The translations under genes were made by a program, and so were the position numbers. Source: Paracandidimonas soli (GTDB taxonomy: Bacteria; Pseudomonadota; Gammaproteobacteria; Burkholderiales; Burkholderiaceae_B). From it: 64,000 nt of DNA. The first letter of the stretch is position 1, and every line of letters starts with the position of its first letter. Under the pieces are notes generated by a model. It saw only the letters and a program-made list of their open reading frames with translations. It ran no database searches and was not told the origin of the DNA. The stretch covers positions 62,001-126,000 of the forward strand of contig NZ_SMBX01000007.1 of assembly GCF_004342005.1 (NCBI RefSeq), read 5' to 3'. Shown here piece after piece: positions 56,461 to 64,000 of the stretch.

Positions 56461-57456
56461 TTATTCCACCTTGATGTCGGCTGAACGGATAATGTCGCCC
56501 CATTGTTTCGCATCGTTGTCCATGCGCTTGCGCATGTCGTCCGCGGAGCCGCCCAGCGGCACCAGCCCGATGGCCACGAGGCGTTCCTTGATTTCCGGAC
56601 GGGCGAGCACGGCGTTGACATGTTCATTCAGCAGGTTGACGACGCTGTCCGGGGTATCCGCCGGAGCCATCAGCACGAACCAGCTGGACAAGTCGACGTC
56701 CGGCAGCCCGGCTTCCTTGAACGTGGGTACATCCGGCAATGCGGGGAAGCGCGCAGGCGACGCCACCGCCAGCATGCTCAGCCGGCCGGCGTCGATCTGC
56801 GGCTTGGCTGGTCCGTAATTCTCCATGCTGAAATCCACTTCTCCCGAAGCGACGGCGACCACCGAGGGTCCGCTGCCTCGCTGCGGGATATGCGCCGCAT
56901 CGATACCCGCCTTGTCCTTCAGCCATTCCGCCGCCAGGTGCAATGTGCTGCCCATGCCGGCCGATGAGTAGTTCAGCGCGCCATTGTTCTTCTTGGCGAC
57001 CCCCAGGAATTCCTGGGCGCTCTTGACGTTGAGCTTCGAACCCACCGTCAGGAACGCGGGCACGTCCACCAGCCCGACGACGGGGCGAAGCTGGGTCGCC
57101 GCGTCATAGGGCAGGTTCTTGTAAAGGAACGGGTTGTTGACCAGCGATGTCGTGCCCAGCAGCAAGGTATAGCCGTCCGGCTGCGCGCGGACGACACTGC
57201 TCGTGCCGATCTGGGAATTGGCTCCCGCGCGGTTTTCCACGATGACCGTCTGCTTCAGGCGTTCGCCCAGTTGCTCGCCGATCAGGCGAGCCGTCATGTC
57301 CGAGGCCCCACCCGGAGCAAACGGCACCACAATGGTGATCGGCGAGGCCGGATATCCCTTCGTTTCGGCGGATGCCGTGCCGCTCATGCCCAGGCCGACG
57401 GCCACTGAGCACGCCGCCAGAATAGCCGCACGCCGCGTTTTCCTGATTTCTCGCAT
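56461..57456 (-). CDS. Bug/TctC-family receptor, first gene of the catabolic operon
   Basis: 331-aa periplasmic binding protein. Signal peptide ending Ala-Ser-Ala (about residue 30), then YPASPITIVVPFAPGGASD, VENRAGANSQIGTSSVV, GYTLLLGTTSLVNNPFLYK, and LPDVPTFKEAGLPDVDLSSW. GGAGGAACAACAA precedes the start. It is the promoter-proximal gene, five bases from the molybdenum-hydroxylase gene, so it probably binds the compound the operon degrades. The promoter region holds a GTATAC-centred palindrome. Confidence 0.93.
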   Translation of the reverse strand: MREIRKTRRAAILAACSVAVGLGMSGTASAETKGYPASPITIVVPFAPGGASDMTARLIGEQLGERLKQTVIVENRAGANSQIGTSSVVRAQPDGYTLLLGTTSLVNNPFLYKNLPYDAATQLRPVVGLVDVPAFLTVGSKLNVKSAQEFLGVAKKNNGALNYSSAGMGSTLHLAAEWLKDKAGIDAAHIPQRGSGPSVVAVASGEVDFSMENYGPAKPQIDAGRLSMLAVASPARFPALPDVPTFKEAGLPDVDLSSWFVLMAPADTPDSVVNLLNEHVNAVLARPEIKERLVAIGLVPLGGSADDMRKRMDNDAKQWGDIIRSADIKVE

Positions 57457-57552
57457 TTGTTGTTCCTCCTAGCTTCCGTTTTCCTGATCGTTCTATTGGG
57501 GTTTATTGTGCATTGGCGCCTTGCCATCAACACACGTGATATAGAATAAATT

Positions 57553-57568
57553 ATTAAGTATACTTAAT
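57553..57568. promoter_or_regulatory. 16-bp perfect palindrome centred on GTATAC (candidate GntR operator)
   Basis: ATTAAGTATACTTAAT in the 217-bp AT-rich divergent region between the Bug-led operon and the GntR regulator gene. GntR/FadR-type regulators bind such short palindromes. The same core recurs in the promoters at 60902 and 60991. Confidence 0.6.
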
Positions 57569-57673
57569 CAAGAATTTCTTATCCTAGATCAAGGATTCCT
57601 TATTCTTTCTGCCTTTTCCGCGTCTCGTTTGCTACACTGACTGGCGGTATAAACCCTCAACTATAGCCACTGC

Positions 57674-58405
57674 ATGTCTACGTCCAATCTGCACCGCTTG
57701 CCTTCCATGGCGCCCGACATCTCCCTATCGGCACAGCTCCAGGCGGTCATCATGGAGGGCATCCAGGTCGGCACCCTTGCCCCGGGCGAGCGCCTGCTCG
57801 TCGATGAAGTCGCCGCCTATTTCGGCGTCAGCAAGATCCCGGTCCGGGAGGCCTTCAAGGCGCTGGAAACCAGCGGATGGCTGGAATCCCGCCCCAGGCG
57901 CGGCACCTTCGTCAAGGTGCTCTCCACCAAAGAGCTCAAGTCGATCTTCGAGCTGCGCCGCATCATTGAACCGCCCAGCGTCGCCCTGGCGGCCAAGCGC
58001 CGCACGCCGGAACAGCTCAAACAGCTGGAGCAACTGGTCGCCGACGGCCAGAAAGCGCTCAAGTCCAACGACCCCATCGCCATTTCCCGCCTCAACAGCG
58101 AATTCCACTCGGTGCTGGCAACCGCCGTCGACAACGAACTGCTCAGCAACCTGGTCACCGACCTGGAATTCCGCCTGCGCCGCTACTTCATCGCGGTGGA
58201 TTGGCGGCAGCGCAGCGAATCCATTTCCCAGCACACCGGCATCGTCGACGCCATCCGGGCGCAGGACGCCGAGCTCGCCGAAGAATTGACGGTGGCGCAC
58301 CTTGCGCATACGGAATCGCTGGCGTTCGCCTCCATCGACCTGACAGAAAAGCTCAACCGCCAGGCCGACTCCTACCCGGGCGGTCTCGCCGCCGCCATGC
58401 GCTAA
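57674..58405 (+). CDS. GntR/FadR-subfamily transcriptional regulator
   Basis: 243 aa. N-terminal winged helix-turn-helix (about 20-85: GTLAPGERLLVDEVAAYFG, VSKIPVREAFKALETSGWL, RPRRGTFVKV). The C-terminal FCD ligand-binding domain (about 95-225) has FELRRIIEPPSVALA, NSEFHSVLATAVDN and QHTGIVDAIRAQD, carrying the usual acidic/His metal ligands. It is divergent from the eight-gene operon and next to the RidA operon, so it is the likely local repressor of both, released by a pathway acid. No clear Shine-Dalgarno before the ATG. Confidence 0.92.
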   Translation: MSTSNLHRLPSMAPDISLSAQLQAVIMEGIQVGTLAPGERLLVDEVAAYFGVSKIPVREAFKALETSGWLESRPRRGTFVKVLSTKELKSIFELRRIIEPPSVALAAKRRTPEQLKQLEQLVADGQKALKSNDPIAISRLNSEFHSVLATAVDNELLSNLVTDLEFRLRRYFIAVDWRQRSESISQHTGIVDAIRAQDAELAEELTVAHLAHTESLAFASIDLTEKLNRQADSYPGGLAAAMR

Positions 58406-58414
58406 AGGAAAAAC

Positions 58415-58450
58415 GCCCCAAAGGTTGGATCGGAGTCCAACTTTTGGGGC
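58415..58450. terminator. Bidirectional terminator between gntR and ridA operon
   Basis: 15-bp stem (58415-58429 with 58436-58450, one G-U wobble) starting ten bases after the gntR stop. On the minus strand it is followed by GTTTTT, so it ends the RidA operon well; on the plus strand only a loose T-containing stretch follows. Confidence 0.8.
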
Positions 58451-58518
58451 TGTTCATTTCACCTTGGGCTTTTGCGGGAAAACCGGCGTTAAAAGGCCGC
58501 CGGCCTTATGCAGTCACA

Positions 58519-58896
58519 TCAGGCTTCCGCAATGCACTCGATCTCGAGCAGGAACGACGGGTTCCCCAGATCGCAGGCGATCGTGGTGCGCGCCGGGAAC
58601 TGGCCTTCCTTGAAGTACATGCGGTAGATCTCGTTCATCTTCGCGAAATCCTGCGCGTTCGTCAGGATCACATTGGCCTTGACGACCTTGTCCAGGCTGC
58701 TTCCCGCCTCTTCCAGCAAGGCCTTGATATTAGCGACGACCTGGTGCATCTGGGTCTCGAAGTCCTCGGCGATCTGGCGGTCGCCATAGAAGCCAGGCTG
58801 CCCCGACACGAAAATGAATCCATTGCTTTTCACCGCAGGCGAGAGCGGCGCCTTGGGCGGCGTCACTTTGTCTGAAGTAATAATCTGCTTTGCCAT
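58519..58896 (-). CDS. RidA-family imine/enamine deaminase
   Basis: 125-aa RidA (YjgF/YER057c) protein. Conserved blocks: APLSPAVKSNGFIFVSGQ near residue 17, DFETQMHQVVANIKALLEEA near 46, and FPARTTIACDLGNPSFLLEI near 98 with the imine-binding Arg. Cytosolic relatives hydrolyse 2-aminoacrylate, and cluster-encoded ones act as 2-aminomuconate deaminases in ring-degradation pathways. The location downstream of a FAH hydrolase and Bug receptor, in a ring-cleavage gene neighbourhood, favours a dedicated deaminase. AGGAAGGT precedes the ATG at 58896. Confidence 0.88.
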   Translation of the reverse strand: MAKQIITSDKVTPPKAPLSPAVKSNGFIFVSGQPGFYGDRQIAEDFETQMHQVVANIKALLEEAGSSLDKVVKANVILTNAQDFAKMNEIYRMYFKEGQFPARTTIACDLGNPSFLLEIECIAEA

Positions 58897-58928
58897 ACCT
58901 TCCTCCATAGAATCTAGAATCGAATCGA

Positions 58929-59897
58929 TCAGTTAGCTCCGGCGCCGGAGCTCTTCACAAGCGCCTGCGCGCTCTGCATTTCCGCGGCCAGATATTCCGC
59001 AAAATCTTCCGGCGTCATCCCGACCGCCTGCAATCCCCTGCCGTCGAGCAGTTCCCTCACCTCGGGAAGCTTCAGGACCCGCTCGAAATCGCGCCCGAGC
59101 TGCTTCACGACGCCGTCGGGCGTCTTCGCGGGGACCACCGCCCCGAACCAGGAATTCGAATTGAAGTCCGCCATGCCCTGCTCCGCGAACGTGGGAACGT
59201 CCGGCAGCTTGTCCGCCCGCTGCGAGTCCGCCACGGCAATCGCCTTGAGCTCGCCCGACTGTATGTACGGCAGCACGTCCGGCAGATTGGCGAACATCAT
59301 CTGGACGTGGCCGCCCAGCAAGTCCGTCAGCGCGGGCGCCTGGCCTTTGTAGGGGACGTGCACCACATCGATCTCGGCCTCGGCTTTCAGCCGCTCCACA
59401 GCGAGGTGGGGTGAAGTCCCCGAGCCGAAGGAGGCGAACGTCAGCTTGCCCGGCGCGGCTTTCGCCTTGTCCAGCACCTCCTTCAGCGTGCCGACGCCCA
59501 CGCCCGGATGCGCAACCAGGACGTGCGGCGCGTAGGCCAGCAGGCTGACGGGAGCGAAGTCCCTGGCCGTGTCGTAGCGCATGTTTTCCTGCAACGCCGG
59601 GTTGATGGCGAAACTGTTGGCCACCATGCCGATGGTATGGCCGTCGGGCGCGGACCGCGCCACGTATTCCGTACCGATCATTGTGCCGGCGCCGGGCTTG
59701 TTGTCCACGACGACGGCCTGCTTCCAGTCTTTCGACAGGTTCTGCGCCAGCAGGCGCGTCAGGACGTCGAGCGTGCCGCCGGCCGGGAAGGGGACGACGA
59801 TGGTCACCTGCTTCTGTGGGAAATTGCCGCTGTCGGCCGCGGCGGCGCCAGAGAAAATGGCGGCGGCCAGCAAGCCGATCATCATGCTGTATTTCAT
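58929..59897 (-). CDS. Bug/TctC-family receptor
   Basis: 322-aa periplasmic binding protein. Signal peptide ending Ala-Ala-Ala (about residue 21), then FPQKQVTIVVPFPAGGTLD, VDNKPGAGTMIGTEYVA, VPYKGQAPALTDLLGG and LPDVPTFAEQGMADFNS. The ATG at 59897 follows GAGGCGAGC and lies eight bases after the FAH hydrolase stop. Second Bug receptor of the catabolic region; it may import a related substrate or an intermediate. Confidence 0.93.
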   Translation of the reverse strand: MKYSMMIGLLAAAIFSGAAAADSGNFPQKQVTIVVPFPAGGTLDVLTRLLAQNLSKDWKQAVVVDNKPGAGTMIGTEYVARSAPDGHTIGMVANSFAINPALQENMRYDTARDFAPVSLLAYAPHVLVAHPGVGVGTLKEVLDKAKAAPGKLTFASFGSGTSPHLAVERLKAEAEIDVVHVPYKGQAPALTDLLGGHVQMMFANLPDVLPYIQSGELKAIAVADSQRADKLPDVPTFAEQGMADFNSNSWFGAVVPAKTPDGVVKQLGRDFERVLKLPEVRELLDGRGLQAVGMTPEDFAEYLAAEMQSAQALVKSSGAGAN

Positions 59898-59905
59898 GCT
59901 CGCCT

Positions 59906-60829
59906 CTATTCGGTAATGGTGGTCACGAGTTCGCCGATGCCTTCGATGCGGGCGCAGATCCTGTCGCCCGGCTCGAGCGACCTGGGCGGATTCAGGGCCA
60001 TTCCCACGCCCGACGGCGTGCCCGTCGCAATGATGTCGCCTTCCTGCAGCGTAAACCCTATCGATACTTGGGCGATGATGCTGGGTATGTCGAACAGCAG
60101 GTCCGACGTATTGGCTGACTGCCTGACCTCGCCATTGACGGTCAGCTCCAGATCGAGGTTGCCGGGCTGCGAGATCTCGTCCCGCGTCGCCACCACCGGC
60201 CCCATGGGGCACGTACCGTCCAGCGACTTGCCCTTGAACCACTGCCCGTGCTGTACCTGCAGGTCCCGCGCCGAGATGTCGTTGACGACGGTGTAGCCGA
60301 AGACATGCTCCATGGCATTTGCCGGATCGATGTCCTTGCCGGTCTTGCCGATGACGATGCCGAGCTCGATCTCGTAGTCCAGTAATTTGGTATGCGCCGC
60401 ATGGCGGCTGACCGCCTGCTTGTGCGCGGTCAGCGTCGTCGGGGGCTTGGTGAACAGCTCGATGGCCTTGGGGAAATCATCCGCCGCGCGGCCGCGCGCC
60501 AGGTTGCCCTCGATGATGTGCGCCTTGTAGTTGCGGCCGACGCAGATCACGTTCTTGGGCGGCCTGGGAATCGGTGGCAGGTAGCGCACCTTGTCTTCGT
60601 CGAGGCAGAGCTGCGCCTGCTTGCCGGCGGCATCGGCTATTTCCTGCAGCGCCGCCCTGCCGGGATCGCCCAGCGCAATCGCTTCCATGACATCCCTGGG
60701 CGCCGGGCGGTCTTGCAGCGCATGCGGCGCCGCCTGCCAGGCTGCCGTGACATCCAGCACTCGGCCATCCGCCAGCAGCATGCCCAGCCTGCTCTTGTCA
60801 TCCGCACCGGCAAAGGTAAGTAGCTTCAC
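59906..60829 (-). CDS. Fumarylacetoacetate-hydrolase-family enzyme
   Basis: 307 aa. An N-terminal ~75-residue domain precedes the FAH catalytic domain: NVICVGRNYKAHI near 95, LFTKPPTTLTAH near 124, metal-binding DYEIELGIVIGK near 152, VNDISARDLQ near 180, FKGKSLDGTCPMGP near 195, and GDIIATGTPSGVGMAL near 270. Family members hydrolyse acylpyruvates or decarboxylate/hydrate 2-oxo acids formed after meta-cleavage. First gene of the FAH-Bug-RidA operon; the promoter region holds a GTATAC motif. Confidence 0.93.
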   Translation of the reverse strand: MKLLTFAGADDKSRLGMLLADGRVLDVTAAWQAAPHALQDRPAPRDVMEAIALGDPGRAALQEIADAAGKQAQLCLDEDKVRYLPPIPRPPKNVICVGRNYKAHIIEGNLARGRAADDFPKAIELFTKPPTTLTAHKQAVSRHAAHTKLLDYEIELGIVIGKTGKDIDPANAMEHVFGYTVVNDISARDLQVQHGQWFKGKSLDGTCPMGPVVATRDEISQPGNLDLELTVNGEVRQSANTSDLLFDIPSIIAQVSIGFTLQEGDIIATGTPSGVGMALNPPRSLEPGDRICARIEGIGELVTTITE

Positions 60830-60901
60830 GAGATCTCCTGTATTCCTGTTTTCGTTTTCATGCCGTCAGGACGAGTCCTCGCGGCGCGCTTTCATAGATA
60901 A

Positions 60902-60909
60902 AGTATACT
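60902..60909. promoter_or_regulatory. AGTATACT motif upstream of the FAH operon
   Basis: 8-bp palindrome in the AT-rich segment ATAAAGTATACTATATAC, 73-80 bp upstream of the FAH-hydrolase start. Shares the core of the palindrome at 57553; candidate site for the GntR regulator. Confidence 0.45.
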
Positions 60910-60990
60910 ATATACGATAAGCACATGGATTGAAAGCCGGCTTGCATCCAAGTGTTGAGCGCCTACAAATTTATAATATTCATTCATGAT

Positions 60991-60998
60991 CGTATACT
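60991..60998. promoter_or_regulatory. CGTATACT motif upstream of the DadA-type oxidase
   Basis: GATCGTATACTATAAT, 44-51 bp before the oxidase start, sharing seven of eight core bases with the motif at 60902. A TATAAT-like string (ACTATAAT) directly follows the core, so a bound regulator would block the promoter. Confidence 0.45.
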
Positions 60999-61041
60999 AT
61001 AATTCCAATCATCGAATGAGTGCGCCAAGAGGCAACCGCGA

Positions 61042-62340
61042 ATGCATCAACCTCATCTACTGGGCGAGCCCCTACGGCTGCCCGACTCCCTCTGGGCTGC
61101 CACCGCCATTCCCGCGCCTGGCATCAGCCAGCTCACAGACGAACGATCAGCCGATGTCCTGATCATCGGGGCCGGCTTCACCGGCCTTGCGGCCGCCATC
61201 GAACTCGGGCAGGCCGGCAAGCGCGTCGCCGTTGTCGATGCCGCGGAACCCGGCTGGGGCGCGTCGGGCCGCAACAACGGCCAGGTCATCGCAGGGCTGA
61301 AGCAGGATCCCGATGTCATCGAGGCCTTGTATCCCGGAGACACGGGCCGCAAGCTGGTACGCTTCGGCAGCGAGGCGCCATCCGTCGTGTTCCGGCTGAT
61401 CCAGGAATTCGGCATCGACTGCGCGGCGAGCAGCAAGGGCTGGATCCAGCCCGCGTTCACCCGGTCGGGCCTGCGCGCCGTCGAGCATCGCTGCCGCGCA
61501 TGGCAAGAGCGTGGCGTGGAAGCCCGCATGCTGGAACAGGACGAGCTTGCCAGCCTGCTCGGCACCCGGCACTATCAGCGCGGATGGCTGGATCCGCGCG
61601 GCGGCTCCATTCAGCCCCTGAGCTACGCGCGCGGACTCGCACAGGCAGCACTATCGCAGGGCGCAAGCATTTTCAGCAACACGCAGATCACCCGGCTGGA
61701 GCAACGGAGCGGGCGCTGGCATGCCGAGTCGGACATGGGCGGCATCGAAGCGCCCAATGTCATCGTCGCAACCGGCGCCTACAACAGGCATCTCGTGCCG
61801 GACCTGCACACATCCATCGTGCCCGTGCGCACGGCGCAAGTCGCAACCCGCCCCCTGCCCGAAGACATGCGCCGTCAGATATTGCCGCAGGGTCATATAT
61901 CGAGCGACACCCGGCAACTGCTGACATCGTTCCGGCTCTCTCCCGATGGACGGCTGGTCATGGGCGGCTCGGGCGCAACGGCCGGACTGTCGCATGCGCA
62001 TATCGTGCCGTTTCTGCACAAGGCGGGGAATACGCTGTTCCGCCACCTCGGCAAGCTCGAATGGGAATATCAATGGAGCGGGTACTTCGCCGTCACCACG
62101 GATCACCTGCCGCATGTCCATGAACCCGCCCCCGGCATGCATATTTCCCTGGGCTGCAATGGCCGTGGCATCGCAATCTCCACGGCGCTGGGCATCGAAC
62201 TGGCGCAACGCGTGCTCGGCGCGCAGTCACTGTCCGTGCCCGTCAGCGATATCCGGTCGATCCCCTTCCATACATTCCGGCACCTGGGCGTTGCCGTCGC
62301 CACACGCTACAAGCGGCTGCAGGACACGCTGGGGATATAG
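61042..62340 (+). CDS. FAD-dependent amino acid/amine oxidase (DadA/PuuB family)
   Basis: 432 aa, DAO superfamily. Rossmann FAD motif LIIGAGFTGLAAAIELGQAG near residue 39, GWGASGRNNGQV near 72, IVATGAYNRHLVPDL near 236, and the C-terminal FAD-contact block GCNGRGIAISTALG near 370. Family members oxidise amino acids, N-methyl amino acids or gamma-glutamyl amines. AAGAGGC precedes the start. Divergent from the FAH operon, with both promoters sharing a motif; it could oxidise an amine released from ring breakdown (inference). Confidence 0.9.
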   Translation: MHQPHLLGEPLRLPDSLWAATAIPAPGISQLTDERSADVLIIGAGFTGLAAAIELGQAGKRVAVVDAAEPGWGASGRNNGQVIAGLKQDPDVIEALYPGDTGRKLVRFGSEAPSVVFRLIQEFGIDCAASSKGWIQPAFTRSGLRAVEHRCRAWQERGVEARMLEQDELASLLGTRHYQRGWLDPRGGSIQPLSYARGLAQAALSQGASIFSNTQITRLEQRSGRWHAESDMGGIEAPNVIVATGAYNRHLVPDLHTSIVPVRTAQVATRPLPEDMRRQILPQGHISSDTRQLLTSFRLSPDGRLVMGGSGATAGLSHAHIVPFLHKAGNTLFRHLGKLEWEYQWSGYFAVTTDHLPHVHEPAPGMHISLGCNGRGIAISTALGIELAQRVLGAQSLSVPVSDIRSIPFHTFRHLGVAVATRYKRLQDTLGI

Positions 62341-62364
62341 ACCCGGTCCGCATGCCGCCGGTGC

Positions 62365-63213
62365 TCAAGCCTGCCGGAAATACAGGTGCGCCCCGCAGGC
62401 GTCTTCCGGCTCGACCTTGAGCAGTCCTTCGCCCCGCTCCTGGAAGCGGATGCCGTTTTCCCTCAGCAATGCCGCGGTCGCGCGCGCATCCCGCACCAGC
62501 AGCGTGGCGGACGCCAGGTAATCCCGGCCAAGCTGCGGCTGCGCATCGCCCCGGCGCTGCGCCTCGGCCTCGCCGATCAGTTCGATATCCGCTCCTTCGC
62601 CGAAGTTGAGCAGGATGCGGTCCGGTTCCCTGCGCACATTGTCGGCGCCGATCAATCGCACATAGGCCGCGGCCGCCGCGTCGAAATCGGACACGACGCC
62701 CGCCAGCCTGCCGAATGCGATCACGCCGTTGGGATGATCCATCCAGCCCGGCTGGCGCAGGGTATCCGCCGTCAGGTGCTGGCAGAGATTGGCATGCGTC
62801 AGGCCGGGATAAAGATCATGGCCGAGAATGACCGTCCTGAAATGCAGGTCCAGAGTGCGGTCTTCGAGCACCAGCTTGCGATTGAGATGCTTCGGCGGCT
62901 GGATGTCGAGACCGCTGTCCAGGCCCGCCTGATAGCTGTCCTGCGCCGACTCCACATTGAAGGCCACGCTATAGAAGCCCTGGCCCTTCTGCAGGAAACT
63001 ATCCACACCGGCCAGGAACTTGTCCGGATCGCCGATGCCGCGGATTTCCAGATAATCGTGGGGAAACATGATGCACAGGTTTTCCGTCCCCCATTCCTGG
63101 TGCCTGCCGATGGGCGGCACGACGAACCCCAGGCGCTTGAACTGCTCCCTGGTCCGCTCCAGATCGCGTACCGCAATGACTGGGTGATCCACTCTTCCAA
63201 CATTCGCCGTCAT
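62365..63213 (-). CDS. VOC-superfamily (glyoxalase-like) protein
   Basis: 282 aa with two glyoxalase-type modules: the first from VDHPVIAVRDLERTREQFK near residue 8 with FPHDYLEIRGIGD, the second near 150-280 with HPNGVIAFGRLAGVVSD and the closing GAHLYFRQA. VOC proteins include extradiol dioxygenases and lyases. This single-chain layout matches uncharacterised glyoxalase-like proteins. GGAGCAGGT precedes the start. It is on the opposite strand to the oxidase (convergent, 24-bp gap) and downstream of the aspartate-dehydrogenase-like gene with a 97-bp gap. Confidence 0.85.
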   Translation of the reverse strand: MTANVGRVDHPVIAVRDLERTREQFKRLGFVVPPIGRHQEWGTENLCIMFPHDYLEIRGIGDPDKFLAGVDSFLQKGQGFYSVAFNVESAQDSYQAGLDSGLDIQPPKHLNRKLVLEDRTLDLHFRTVILGHDLYPGLTHANLCQHLTADTLRQPGWMDHPNGVIAFGRLAGVVSDFDAAAAAYVRLIGADNVRREPDRILLNFGEGADIELIGEAEAQRRGDAQPQLGRDYLASATLLVRDARATAALLRENGIRFQERGEGLLKVEPEDACGAHLYFRQA

Positions 63214-63310
63214 ACCTGCTCCATCTTCATGCGTCCCCGATCAAGGAGTACCGAGGACAATATAAAACGCTATGCTGCACACAAGCGCGGTCTTCCTTCC
63301 CGGCACCGCC

Positions 63311-64000
63311 TCATCTCTGCAGGACGGTGAAGTTCGATCCCAGCGCGCTCTGCGCAAGGCTGCCGGCCACGATGCGCGAGGAAGGCGAAGACTCCGACAG
63401 GCGCAGTCCGCTGATCCTGACGTGGAACTCTCCGAAAGCCCCGCGCACGAACAGCTCGTGGACGTTGGCCGTCAATGCCGGATCCACATGCATTTCCACG
63501 CGCGTCTGCTCGAACCCGACGCCCGCCAGCGCAATCGTGCCTGCAAGATTGACGTTCTTGGGAAAGAGCCGTACCGCTTCGCGCGCCGTGCCCTCGAATA
63601 CCAGGCCGTGTTCAGGCAGAACGCCGTCATAATGCGCCTTGAGCGTGCTGGGCGGCATCGTCCCCCGGTACACCACCGAGTCGATGCCCACATGCCTTGC
63701 GGCCGCCAAGCCGTCGATGCCGACGATCGCTCCCGTCGGTATCCGGATCCGGGCGCCCGAGGCGTGCGCAGCCGCCAGCAGCTCCCGCCGCCATGCATCA
63801 TCGACCAGCGCGCCGACGGACGCCGGCACCAGGTCAACGCCCGCGCGCACGATGGACAAGGCATGCTGGCGCATGGCCTGCTGTCCCGCGCACTCGATCA
63901 CCACGTCCGGCTTGCGCGCCAGCAGCTCATCCAGTTCCGCGACGAATCTGCCGTCGCCATTGAAACGCGACACATCCCGGACGACATAGCCCACGATCTC
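63311..64000 (-). CDS. L-aspartate dehydrogenase-like protein (NadX/DUF108), 5' end outside window
   Basis: C-terminal 229 residues; the N-terminal Rossmann motif lies beyond the window. Visible: DVVIECAGQQAMRQHALSIV, LVPASVGALVD, IPTGAIVGIDGLAAARH, and the DUF108 block LFPKNVNLAGTIALAGVGFE with VDPALTANVHELFVRGAFGE. Family enzymes interconvert aspartate and oxaloacetate/iminoaspartate with NAD(P). In a catabolic cluster it may oxidise an amino dicarboxylate released by ring breakdown rather than serve NAD synthesis (inference). The frame is open to the last base. Confidence 0.87.
   Translation of the reverse strand, partial: EIVGYVVRDVSRFNGDGRFVAELDELLARKPDVVIECAGQQAMRQHALSIVRAGVDLVPASVGALVDDAWRRELLAAAHASGARIRIPTGAIVGIDGLAAARHVGIDSVVYRGTMPPSTLKAHYDGVLPEHGLVFEGTAREAVRLFPKNVNLAGTIALAGVGFEQTRVEMHVDPALTANVHELFVRGAFGEFHVRISGLRLSESSPSSRIVAGSLAQSALGSNFTVLQR

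Noticed and set aside
53822-56818. A 998-codon open frame on the plus strand
   Set aside because: Antisense to the molybdenum-hydroxylase genes, which carry clear catalytic motifs; the opposite frame has no recognisable domain.

Overview
The window is high-GC DNA from a beta-proteobacterium of the order Burkholderiales, most likely family Alcaligenaceae (Bordetella/Achromobacter-like). Three things suggest this: the gene order murA-his-hinT-tatABC-...-petABC-sspA-sspB, four Bug/TctC-type periplasmic solute receptors with no cognate permeases, and heavy C/G use at third codon positions. No rRNA, tRNA, CRISPR array or complete insertion sequence was recognised.

Layout. 0-1.2 kb: end of the mla phospholipid-transport operon (mlaA 3' part, mlaC), closed by a strong terminator. 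1.2-7.1 kb: pgi; an operon of a fused beta-oxidation enzyme, a thiolase and an orphan rfbC-like epimerase. 7.1-8.65 kb: a Y1-transposase relative that has lost its catalytic residues, a small orphan gene and a featureless stretch. 8.65-12.1 kb: Bug receptor and enol-lactonase-like hydrolase, divergent from a LysR regulator; then a tumA-like antitoxin preceded by a fragment of its toxin. 12.2-18.7 kb: Zur-box-controlled znuD with a coupled methyltransferase, rmuC, panB and an aldo/keto reductase. 18.8-23.5 kb: iron-type uptake module (AraC regulator, TonB receptor, YncE-like lipoprotein). 23.6-36.6 kb: ABC-2 exporter, ibaG, murA, hisGDBHAFIE, hinT, tatABC, a DegS-like protease and a Nif3-like protein. 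36.6-41.35 kb: mscL, petABC (cytochrome bc1), sspA, sspB. 41.4-45.6 kb: LysR regulator divergent from D-malate/tartrate dehydrogenase, then an AT-richer Bug and MetX-like pair. 45.7-48.35 kb: katA and a patatin-like phospholipase.

48.36-64.0 kb is a catabolic region. One tightly overlapping eight-gene operon (57456 down to 48358) encodes a Bug receptor, a three-subunit molybdenum hydroxylase, a LigB-type ring-cleavage dioxygenase with an apparent LigA-like tail, a FAD aromatic monooxygenase, a CoxG-like protein and a gamma-glutamyltransferase-family enzyme. Next to it are a GntR/FadR-type regulator, a RidA-Bug-FAH-hydrolase operon, a divergent DadA-type oxidase, a VOC protein and a truncated aspartate-dehydrogenase-like gene. 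The enzyme set fits hydroxylation, ring opening, deamination and hydrolysis of an aromatic, probably N-heteroaromatic, compound. I could not match it to a described pathway, and the substrate is unknown. A GTATAC-centred motif occurs in the promoter regions flanking the regulator and the second operon, so one regulator may control the set.

All calls come from reading sequence and motifs; no database search was run. Start codons are inferred from ribosome-binding-site spacing, gene overlap and family length.
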